DNA of 5,083 nt, from contig CALHKJ010000208.1 of the NCBI GenBank assembly GCA_938033975.1, positions 1 through 5,083 of the forward strand, given 5' to 3'. The stretch comes from an uncultured Saprospiraceae bacterium (GTDB lineage: Bacteria > Bacteroidota > Bacteroidia > Chitinophagales > Saprospiraceae). Numbering within the stretch: position 1 is the stretch's first letter; each line of letters starts with the position of its first letter. Under the pieces are notes generated by a model. It did no database searches. It was not told the origin of the DNA and was given only the letters and a program-made list of their open reading frames with translations. The position numbers and the translations under genes are program-made. Of the stretch, positions 1-5,083 are shown piece after piece.

Positions 1-935
1 TTGCCATCGGAACACCTGGCGGTGCTCACTTTGAAACAATTACACAAGCAATAAATCATGGCTGTCATGTATTTTGTGATAAGCCTCTAACACATAGTGG
101 TGAGACAGCTATACAATTGTATGAGCAAGCAAAACAAAAAGGGGTAAAAACTGCCTTTAGTGCATCTTATCGGTATATGCCTCATGTCCTCTTTGCCCAG
201 CGCTTAATTGCAGAAGGAGCTATTGGTGAGCCAACTGAAGCAGAATTTATTTCTCATTTTAATCTTGAAAGAGAAATTCCAGTTGGATGGTCTCACAGAA
301 TGGAAGATGGTGGAGGACGATTGAATAATAATTTTACTCATATGCTTTCAATTGCTACTTCAGTGCTAGGAGAAAATATACTTTCCATAATGGGAGAGGT
401 AAGAGATGATTTGGGAAAGGCACCAAAAGTAAAAGGTGTCCATAATTTTAAAACAAGAAGAGATTTTATTCCTAAGGATTTGAATGATCCTTCATTGGAG
501 TGGGGTGAAAGCAATGTGGAGTGGTCATATACCGTAATGGCTCAGATTGAAAATGCTTTGGCTAAACAGCCAGTATCAGTTCTTTTCAAGCATGGAGGAT
601 TGAATCCAAGATTCAATGAAGATCATATCGTTTTCTATGGAACCAAAGGTGCGCTGTACATTAAAGGCCATTATGGAATGGGTCCCTTGTATTCATTCAA
701 TGCAGATAAACAATGGGAGGAATTGAATGTGCCACAGGATATTATGGATGACCAACCAAAGGTGAAAGGAGATACTGAAAGGAATTGGTATTATTTGGTA
801 AGGGAATTTTTAAAAGATATAAAAGGTGAGTCCTTTTCACCTTATCAAAGTTTTAAAGAAGGAAGTCACTATCAATTGCTAATAGACTTGATACGAAAGA
901 ACCAAAATTGGACGGATGTGCGCCACTTGCAATAA
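1..935 (+). CDS. Gfo/Idh/MocA-family NAD(P)-dependent oxidoreductase, 5' partial
   Basis: The reading frame is already open at the left edge (first full codon at base 3) and gives 310 visible residues before a tandem TAA TAG stop at 933-938. The TTG at 117 is internal, not the start. Family members usually run 350-450 residues, so roughly the first 50-60 or more, including the Rossmann GxGxxG nucleotide-binding loop, lie outside the window. Visible marks are a TPGGAHFE stretch (visible residues 4-11), the family EKP motif as DKP (bases 78-86, Lys being the usual catalytic/cofactor residue), and GGGRL (309-323) followed by the conserved His at 339-341 in the C-terminal sheet domain. The Asp normally found in GGGxLxD is Asn here. 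Such enzymes oxidise, reduce or epimerise sugars, inositols or sugar acids in the cytoplasm. It lies 9 bp before a symporter gene, which suggests a catabolic role. Family assignment is firm; substrate is unknown. Confidence 0.93.
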   Translation, partial: AIGTPGGAHFETITQAINHGCHVFCDKPLTHSGETAIQLYEQAKQKGVKTAFSASYRYMPHVLFAQRLIAEGAIGEPTEAEFISHFNLEREIPVGWSHRMEDGGGRLNNNFTHMLSIATSVLGENILSIMGEVRDDLGKAPKVKGVHNFKTRRDFIPKDLNDPSLEWGESNVEWSYTVMAQIENALAKQPVSVLFKHGGLNPRFNEDHIVFYGTKGALYIKGHYGMGPLYSFNADKQWEELNVPQDIMDDQPKVKGDTERNWYYLVREFLKDIKGESFSPYQSFKEGSHYQLLIDLIRKNQNWTDVRHLQ

Positions 936-944
936 TAGGGATAG

Positions 945-2708
945 ATGGACGAAATGATTTATGAATATTTGGTGATTGCAGGTTATTTTCTTTTGATCCT
1001 CGGTATTGGATTTACTTTTAAGGGGATGGCCAAAAAATCAACCAGTGATTACTTTCGTGGAGGTGGACGTATGCTTTGGTGGATGGTTGGGTCAACAGCT
1101 TTTATGATGCAGTTTTCTGCATGGACTTTTACTGGAGCAGCTGGTAAGGCATTCACAGATGGCTTTGCTGTTTGTCTTGTTTTCTTTGCGAATACCTTTT
1201 CATATTTCTGTGGCTGGGCCTACTTTGCAAAGCGTTTTAGACAAATGCGGGTGGATACTCCAACGGAGGCGATCAAAGGTAGATTCGGTCCCAAAAACGA
1301 AGCCTTCTTTTCATGGGCTTTAATCATATTTACTTTAATCAATGCTGGAATCTGGCTCAATGCATTGGGAGTGTTTGCCAGTGCCGTTTTTGCAACTGAC
1401 ATTACAATAACAATTGTTGTTGCTGGTCTCACCGTTTTATTCGTATCTGTATTATCAGGTGCATGGGGAGTCGTTGCTTCTGACTTCTTGCAAACCTTGG
1501 TCGTAGCAGTCATATCGATTGCTTGTGCTATCATAGCTTTAATCAAAGTAGGTGGTCCAGTGGAAATGGTTACAAATTTTCCGTCAGGGTTTTTGATGGG
1601 GCCAAATATGAATTATGGCTTGTTGTTGGTAGGAACCTTTGTTTTCTTTTTGGCCAAGCAGTTGGTCACCATTATGAATTTGCATGACTCATTTCGATTC
1701 TTAACTGCCAAGGATTCTCAAAATGCAAAGAAAGCATCTTTATTAGCTATGGCTTTGATGGGAGTAGGGAGTATCATTTGGTTTATTCCACCTTGGGCTT
1801 CCGCAATATTGTATCCGGACGCAGCAACTGCTTATCCTGAATTAGGAAGTAAGGCTGCAGATGCCATTTATCTTGTCTTTACTCGGAATACCATGCCTGT
1901 TGGAACAGTTGGACTTTTGTTTGCTGGACTGTTTGCAGCCTCCATGTCATCTATGGATTCAGCCTTGAACAAAAATGCTGGGATCTTGGTGAGAAGTATC
2001 TATGAGCCATTTATGTTAAAGAGAGGAAAGATTATTGATGATAAGAAATTATTGAAGATCAGTATGTTCTTGAGTTTTGCAAGTGGAATTTTGGTAATAG
2101 CAATGGCTTTATTTTTTAGATCACTTAAAGAACTTAGTCTTTTTGATTTGATGATGTCTATATCCGCCATGATTCAAGTGCCCTTGTTGATTCCACTTAT
2201 CCTTGGAATCTTTATAAAGAAAACACCAGCGTGGGCACCATGGGTAACTGTTCTTCTTGGATTATTTTTATCATGGTTTATGAAAGAACAATTTACACCT
2301 CAAGTATTTGCAGAATGGATTGGAATCGATCCATTTACTAAACGGGAGGTAGCAGACATGGGATTGATTCTAACGCTTGGTGCACATGTTTTTATCACTG
2401 CAGGATTTTTCTATTTGAGCTCTCTATTTTATAAAGAAGAAAACGATAAGCATAAGCTCGAAACAGATCGCTTTTTTGTCAATTTAGAAACTGAAGTGAT
2501 TTCAGACGACCAGCAGCATATTGTTGATCGACAGCAAAGACATAAGTTGGGATCAATGGTTATTTTTATGAGTGCTGGTATTTTGTTGATGGCTTTGATT
2601 CCAAATCCAATTTGGGGAAGAATAATATTTGTTCTTTGTGCTACGGTAATTTTTACCATAGGTTTTTTACTGAAGCGCAGTGCAAGAATTAATTTCGAAA
2701 AATCATAA
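945..2708 (+). CDS. Sodium:solute symporter (SSS/SLC5 family)
   Basis: This 587-residue inner-membrane protein has about 13-14 hydrophobic segments, beginning with residues 7-24 and ending near 560-576. Family marks are DYFRGGGRMLWWMVG (35-49) entering the second segment, SGAWGVVASDFLQ (171-183, the usual GGxxAVxxTDxxQ region), and AASMSSMDSALN (331-342), which corresponds to the serine-rich segment supplying Na+ ligands in vSGLT-type transporters. It should use the sodium gradient to import a small solute, probably a sugar, sugar acid or polyol given the oxidoreductase just upstream. The length is at the upper end of normal for bacterial members. A charged loop at about 495-535 separates the last two or three membrane segments. 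ATG at 945 is chosen because it follows the upstream stop by 9 bp; ATG at 954 (Met4) is an alternative that would leave the first membrane segment intact. Family is certain; substrate is not. Confidence 0.95.
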   Translation: MDEMIYEYLVIAGYFLLILGIGFTFKGMAKKSTSDYFRGGGRMLWWMVGSTAFMMQFSAWTFTGAAGKAFTDGFAVCLVFFANTFSYFCGWAYFAKRFRQMRVDTPTEAIKGRFGPKNEAFFSWALIIFTLINAGIWLNALGVFASAVFATDITITIVVAGLTVLFVSVLSGAWGVVASDFLQTLVVAVISIACAIIALIKVGGPVEMVTNFPSGFLMGPNMNYGLLLVGTFVFFLAKQLVTIMNLHDSFRFLTAKDSQNAKKASLLAMALMGVGSIIWFIPPWASAILYPDAATAYPELGSKAADAIYLVFTRNTMPVGTVGLLFAGLFAASMSSMDSALNKNAGILVRSIYEPFMLKRGKIIDDKKLLKISMFLSFASGILVIAMALFFRSLKELSLFDLMMSISAMIQVPLLIPLILGIFIKKTPAWAPWVTVLLGLFLSWFMKEQFTPQVFAEWIGIDPFTKREVADMGLILTLGAHVFITAGFFYLSSLFYKEENDKHKLETDRFFVNLETEVISDDQQHIVDRQQRHKLGSMVIFMSAGILLMALIPNPIWGRIIFVLCATVIFTIGFLLKRSARINFEKS

Positions 2709-2709
2709 A

Positions 2710-3537
2710 ATGATGATGCAGCCAATTAAAATAATGAGCCTTTTACTTGTTCTATCCTTTCTTGCTGCGTGTGCTGAACAGAAGGTAAAACTTGAACATG
2801 GAATTGATGAATCTGCTGGTGGAGATGAAACATATATAATTACAACAGAAACGGCTGTTTATTATTTAGAAAAACAAGGAGGTGGATTGTCGAGCATGCT
2901 TGATAAGGATGGAATTGATTGGTTGGGTTTTCACAAGAAGAAAGGTTCTGCGCATAAGGGAGAATATCGAGGCTTTCCTAATGCTATCCATAAACAAGAT
3001 GGAAGTTATTTTCATGCTATGAATGCTAATACGGATCCATCTAGCTCTATAGTTAATTTAGAATCAGGTGATCATGTCCAAATTACTTTTACATCAGACA
3101 ATAAAAAATGGGAAGGTGTTTGGGATTTCTATCCTGATCGCTGTGACTTTACCATGAGCAAAATTAGTGATGGCTTTAAGTATTGGATTCAATATGAGGG
3201 AGTACCTGGTGGTGAGATGGACAGTACGGATTTTTGGTTTTCGTCTAGAAGTGATTCCTTTCATTTCATTAATGAATCTTCGACAGGCGATTTGCCTGGA
3301 CCAGAGTGGATGGCCTTTGGTGATGAGCAATCCCCTAGAACTATATTTTTATTGCATCATGATGATGACAATTATCCGGATACATATGTAAGTAGACCTG
3401 ACATGACAGTTTTGGGATTTGGAAGAGAAAATAAAAATAAGTTTTTGACTAAGTCTCAGAGGTTTTCAATTGGATTCATTGAGTCAAAAAATTATAATGA
3501 AATCAAAATGAACATCATGAAAATTTTAGCCAATTAA
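2710..3537 (+). CDS. Lipoprotein of uncharacterised, probably carbohydrate-associated family
   Basis: This is a 275-residue protein with a type II signal peptide: Lys7, a hydrophobic core at 10-18 and lipobox LAAC with Cys21 as the lipidated residue. The start is ATG at 2710, 1 bp after the symporter stop. A TTG at 2680 in the same frame would add ten polar residues ahead of the signal peptide and overlap the symporter, so it is rejected. ATGs at 2713 and 2716 are equally possible. The mature part looks mostly beta and rich in aromatic residues. Distinctive stretches are GGGLSSMLDKDGIDWLGFH (57-75), GEYRGFPNAIHKQDGSYFH (84-102), GPEWMAFGDEQSPRTIFLLHHD (197-218, given in part: GPEWMAFG then LLHHD) and a closing FSIGFIES. 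The opening GGGLSSMLDKDG pattern recalls galactose-mutarotase-like beta-sandwich proteins, but this is inference. The lipid anchor puts it in the envelope, and its position suggests a role on the same substrate as the symporter. No enzymatic function can be assigned. Confidence 0.85.
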   Translation: MMMQPIKIMSLLLVLSFLAACAEQKVKLEHGIDESAGGDETYIITTETAVYYLEKQGGGLSSMLDKDGIDWLGFHKKKGSAHKGEYRGFPNAIHKQDGSYFHAMNANTDPSSSIVNLESGDHVQITFTSDNKKWEGVWDFYPDRCDFTMSKISDGFKYWIQYEGVPGGEMDSTDFWFSSRSDSFHFINESSTGDLPGPEWMAFGDEQSPRTIFLLHHDDDNYPDTYVSRPDMTVLGFGRENKNKFLTKSQRFSIGFIESKNYNEIKMNIMKILAN

Positions 3538-3570
3538 ACTAGCTGTCATATTTGCTGAAGCGAAAGAAAA

Positions 3571-3960
3571 TCAATCTTTAATATCAAACCACACGTGCTC
3601 CTTAGAGCTTTCGTCATCGAAATAGTCGATGGTAATCTCCTCACCTGAATTGATGGTGCGCATGGATTCTATCAAGATTTCATTGTCTGACTCAAGAAGT
3701 ATAGCTCTTGCATTGGGCTCATTGGAGTGATTGTATAGAGAACCGAAGCCTAAAAGAATGGCTGCCTCCTTGCCTTCTTTCCCCCAACGAAAATAATAAT
3801 CATGCAATGCAGTTTCGTGGATAGCTTGTACCTGCTCCTCTGGAATAATGATCAGAGGACAAACCTCAATTGTGCTACCTTCAAAGATATCTCCAGCAGT
3901 AAAAACTCCTCTACCTTTTTTCTCTGTGTTCAAAATATATAGACCTGGAATCTGCTGCAT
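3571..3960 (-). CDS. Small SET domain-containing protein (putative lysine methyltransferase)
   Basis: This 129-residue protein consists almost entirely of one SET domain. Visible marks are GRGVFT (16-21), the SET-N motif; GSLYNHSNEPNA (73-84), containing the NHS motif that binds S-adenosylmethionine and forms the pseudoknot; and GEEITIDYF (106-114), with the conserved Tyr113. There is no cysteine-rich post-SET zinc module (the only Cys is residue 34) and no pre-SET region, so substrate recognition must come from the short insert at about 40-65. SET enzymes methylate protein lysines; compact stand-alone versions are common in bacteria and their targets are mostly unknown. It starts at ATG (complement of 3958-3960), is divergent from the SRPBCC gene across 36 bp, and converges on the lipoprotein gene with a 33-bp gap. 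Fold assignment is strong; methyltransferase activity is inferred. Confidence 0.9.
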   Translation of the reverse strand: MQQIPGLYILNTEKKGRGVFTAGDIFEGSTIEVCPLIIIPEEQVQAIHETALHDYYFRWGKEGKEAAILLGFGSLYNHSNEPNARAILLESDNEILIESMRTINSGEEITIDYFDDESSKEHVWFDIKD

Positions 3961-3969
3961 AAATATTAT

Positions 3970-3977
3970 TACATTTG
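3970..3977 (+). promoter_or_regulatory. Bacteroidota-type -7 promoter element for the SRPBCC-arsC pair
   Basis: TACATTTG matches the Bacteroidota sigma-ABfr consensus TAnnTTTG exactly and ends 19 bp before the SRPBCC ATG, giving a short leader of roughly a dozen bases. The -33 TTG is not clear; CTG at 3945-3947, 22 bp upstream inside the SET gene, is the nearest candidate. The match and the position are seen directly; promoter activity is inferred. Confidence 0.5.
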
Positions 3978-3983
3978 TTTACA

Positions 3984-3991
3984 TAAATTTA
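3984..3991 (-). promoter_or_regulatory. Possible -7 promoter element for the SET gene
   Basis: The self-complementary octamer TAAATTTA matches seven of eight positions of TAnnTTTG when read on the - strand and lies 23 bp before the SET start. A TTG on the - strand (4014-4016), 22 bp further upstream, could be the -33 element. In AT-rich intergenic DNA a match of this quality can arise by chance. Confidence 0.3.
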
Positions 3992-3996
3992 ATAAT

Positions 3997-4521
3997 ATGT
4001 TAATACGAATTCTCAAATTTCTTACAATTTTCATATTAATTTTGATAGTAGGGTTTTTCGCTCTGGGTTTGTTTGTGCCACAGGTAGAATATCAGTGCGA
4101 AACAGTAGTGGAAGGCCCAATTGGAGAAGTGTTTGAAAATTATAATGATCTTGAGTCTATAGATAAATGGATTCCAGATATTAAAAGTGTCAAACCGCTG
4201 AAAGAAACTGAAGATAAGAAGGGTAGTGTGTATGAAATGGTGATTGATAGTGACGGTACTGAAGTAAAGATGGCGGAAACTGTACTTGATTACCAAGTAA
4301 ATAGAATGGTTGCCTTGCAATTTGAGACTGGACCGATGGAGAAGAGAGATGTGTTTAATTTTTTGGAAGAGAATGGCCAGACTATTATTACGGGCAATCA
4401 TGTTGTAACGGGAACAAATTATTTCTACAAATGTATGTTTGCACTTTTTAAAGGAGCGCTTACAAAAGTGGATCAAGGATACTTAGATAATTTTAAAGAA
4501 TATCACGAAAAAAGAAAATGA
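3997..4521 (+). CDS. Membrane-anchored SRPBCC (START/polyketide cyclase-like) family protein
   Basis: This is a 174-residue protein. An N-terminal hydrophobic segment (about 6-28, preceded by Arg4 and Lys7) is probably an uncleaved membrane anchor, since no lipobox is visible and no signal-peptidase site is convincing. The rest fits the SRPBCC helix-grip fold: a first strand (YQCETVVEGP, 32-41), an amphipathic helix with the typical GEVFENYNDLESIDKWIPD pattern (43-61), alternating beta strands through about 138, and a long C-terminal helix (about 142-170) that would close the hydrophobic cavity. Members bind small hydrophobic ligands or lipids; no ligand can be predicted here. The stop codon overlaps the start of the arsenate reductase gene (ATGA, 4518-4521), so the two are probably co-translated. 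The ATG at 3997 lies 19 bp after a Bacteroidota-type -7 element. Confidence 0.85.
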   Translation: MLIRILKFLTIFILILIVGFFALGLFVPQVEYQCETVVEGPIGEVFENYNDLESIDKWIPDIKSVKPLKETEDKKGSVYEMVIDSDGTEVKMAETVLDYQVNRMVALQFETGPMEKRDVFNFLEENGQTIITGNHVVTGTNYFYKCMFALFKGALTKVDQGYLDNFKEYHEKRK

Positions 4522-4937
4522 AAAAGTTGTTAGTTCTATGTACTGGAAATTCTTGTCGTAGTCAGATGATGCATGGTTATCTCCAGTCAATGTTGGGCGA
4601 AAATGCCAAGGTGTACAGCGCTGGGGTAGAAACACATGGAGTGAATCCATTTGCGATTGGAATCATGGCAGAAGATGGAGTATACATTCATGATCATAGT
4701 TCCAATCATGTAGATGAATATGTGAATGTAGATTTTGATATTGCCATCACAGTTTGTGATCATGCAAAGGAGATTTGTCCAATTTTTCCAAATGCAAAAG
4801 AGACTCGTCATCACGCATTCAAGGATCCATCACAAGGGGAGGGAACAGCCAAGGAATTAATAGGGGCCTTCAGAAAGACACGAGATGAGATAAAAGATTA
4901 TGCTAATAATTTGGCGCAAGAACTTACGCTAGGATAA
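4518..4937 (+). CDS. arsC: Arsenate reductase, thioredoxin-coupled / LMW protein-tyrosine-phosphatase fold
   Basis: This 139-residue cytoplasmic protein is close in length to the 131-residue Staphylococcus aureus pI258 ArsC. It carries the P-loop CTGNSCR (Cys8 to Arg14, CX5R), the later redox pair Cys80 and Cys87 in TVCDHAKEIC with the seven-residue spacing of the S. aureus pair Cys82/Cys89, and Asp103-Pro104 in FKDPS as the general acid. The Cys8-Cys80-Cys87 set is what distinguishes thioredoxin-coupled arsenate reductases from plain LMW tyrosine phosphatases, so reduction of arsenate to arsenite is the best call; phosphatase activity remains an alternative. No arsR, acr3/arsB or other arsenic gene is visible in the window. 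The ATG overlaps the SRPBCC stop by 4 bp. A terminator-like hairpin follows 11 bp downstream. Confidence 0.9.
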   Translation: MKKLLVLCTGNSCRSQMMHGYLQSMLGENAKVYSAGVETHGVNPFAIGIMAEDGVYIHDHSSNHVDEYVNVDFDIAITVCDHAKEICPIFPNAKETRHHAFKDPSQGEGTAKELIGAFRKTRDEIKDYANNLAQELTLG

Positions 4938-4941
4938 GGGC

Positions 4942-4980
4942 AAAAAAAAAGAAGTTAATTGACTTTTCAACTAACTTCTT
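4942..4980 (-). terminator. Intrinsic terminator, best oriented for - strand transcription
   Basis: Arms 4949-4962 and 4967-4980 form a 14-bp stem around a four-base loop (4963-4966). The only imperfect pair (4958/4971) is A-C in the + strand RNA but a U-G wobble in the - strand RNA. Read on the - strand, the stem runs into nine U's (complement of 4942-4950), the classic intrinsic terminator layout. On the + strand the stem is followed by a mixed CATCTATG rather than a U tract, so it would end arsC transcripts less efficiently, though the two terminal U's of the stem could help. The orientation implies a - strand gene ending beyond it to the right. Confidence 0.75.
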
Positions 4981-5009
4981 CATCTATGACTACTATTAAT
5001 TTTTGGGAT

Positions 5010-5083
5010 TTAGTCGGGCAGATTTGAAGGCCCTAGTAAATCGTAGAATTGATTTAATTTTGGAAGAATTATAATTCTAGTTC
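5010..5083 (-). CDS. Possible C-terminal end of a - strand gene running off the window
   Basis: On the - strand one frame is open from the window edge to a TAA (complement of 5010-5012), encoding about 23 residues that end in FYDLLGPSNLPD. A - strand terminator 30 bp downstream supports a gene ending here. The + strand has frequent stops across this stretch. The fragment is too short to identify, and another - strand frame that stops at 5069-5071 after only a few codons could equally be the true end, so this call is tentative. Confidence 0.3.
   Translation of the reverse strand, partial: TRIIILPKLNQFYDLLGPSNLPD

Noticed and set aside
1220..1546. Open frame of 108 codons on the - strand inside the symporter gene
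   Set aside because: It is antisense to strongly conserved transporter coding sequence, has no recognisable domain and no start context; it is a shadow of the real gene.
2680..2709. TTG start for the lipoprotein 30 bp earlier
   Set aside because: It would place ten polar residues before the signal peptide and overlap the symporter gene; ATG at 2710 gives a normal lipoprotein signal peptide.
2710..2718. Short ATGATGATG repeat as a phase-variable tract
   Set aside because: Three in-frame trinucleotide copies at a start codon change only Met count and cannot shift the frame; it simply offers alternative starts.
3538..3570. Possible terminator between the convergent lipoprotein and SET genes
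   Set aside because: Only weak hairpins are visible (for example TTTGC/GCGAAA with a bulge, or the 5-bp AAAGA/TCTTT stem at 3563-3579) and none is followed by a proper U tract in either direction.
4036..4476. Open frame of 146 codons on the - strand inside the SRPBCC gene
   Set aside because: The sense frame has a clear fold and sits in an overlapping operon; the antisense product is low-complexity, rich in Ile, Phe and His, and matches nothing known to me.
5015..5079. Alternative - strand frame encoding a basic peptide ending in ARLNPKN
   Set aside because: It is closed by a TAG at 5077-5079 and contains no ATG start, so it cannot be the tail of an incoming gene and is unlikely to be a gene of its own.

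Overview
The window looks like a piece of a Bacteroidota chromosome, probably from a marine or environmental Cytophagales/Flavobacteriia-type organism. This is inferred from AT-rich sequence, little or no Shine-Dalgarno sequence before the starts, a promoter-like element matching the Bacteroidota consensus TAnnTTTG, an SSS-type transporter next to a Gfo/Idh/MocA dehydrogenase and a lipoprotein, and family flavour. No marker gene is present to fix the taxon.

Left block (1-3537, + strand): three tightly packed genes that read as one transcription unit. They are a Gfo/Idh/MocA-family NAD(P)-dependent oxidoreductase (5' end outside the window), a sodium:solute symporter of the SSS family, and a lipoprotein of an uncharacterised, probably carbohydrate-associated family. 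Gaps are 9 bp and 1 bp. The simplest reading is a small uptake-and-oxidation module for a sugar, sugar acid or polyol: the symporter imports it, the dehydrogenase oxidises or epimerises it in the cytoplasm, and the lipoprotein acts at the cell envelope. The substrate cannot be named from sequence.

Right block (3571-4937): a small single-domain SET protein on the - strand converges on the first block and is divergent from a + strand pair. That pair is a membrane-anchored SRPBCC protein and a low-molecular-weight-phosphatase-fold arsenate reductase (ArsC, thioredoxin type) with all expected cysteines. The pair overlaps by 4 bp (ATGA), so translation is probably coupled. The 36-bp divergent gap carries an exact TAnnTTTG element on the + strand and a 7/8 match on the - strand.

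Right edge (4938-5083): a hairpin preceded on the + strand by nine A's makes a good intrinsic terminator for transcription on the - strand. A - strand gene therefore probably ends at or just beyond the right edge, and a short open frame running off the edge may be its C-terminus. I see no mobile element, CRISPR array, tRNA or rRNA. I do not see a clearly new multi-gene system; the most unusual items are the SRPBCC-ArsC coupling and the uncharacterised lipoprotein.
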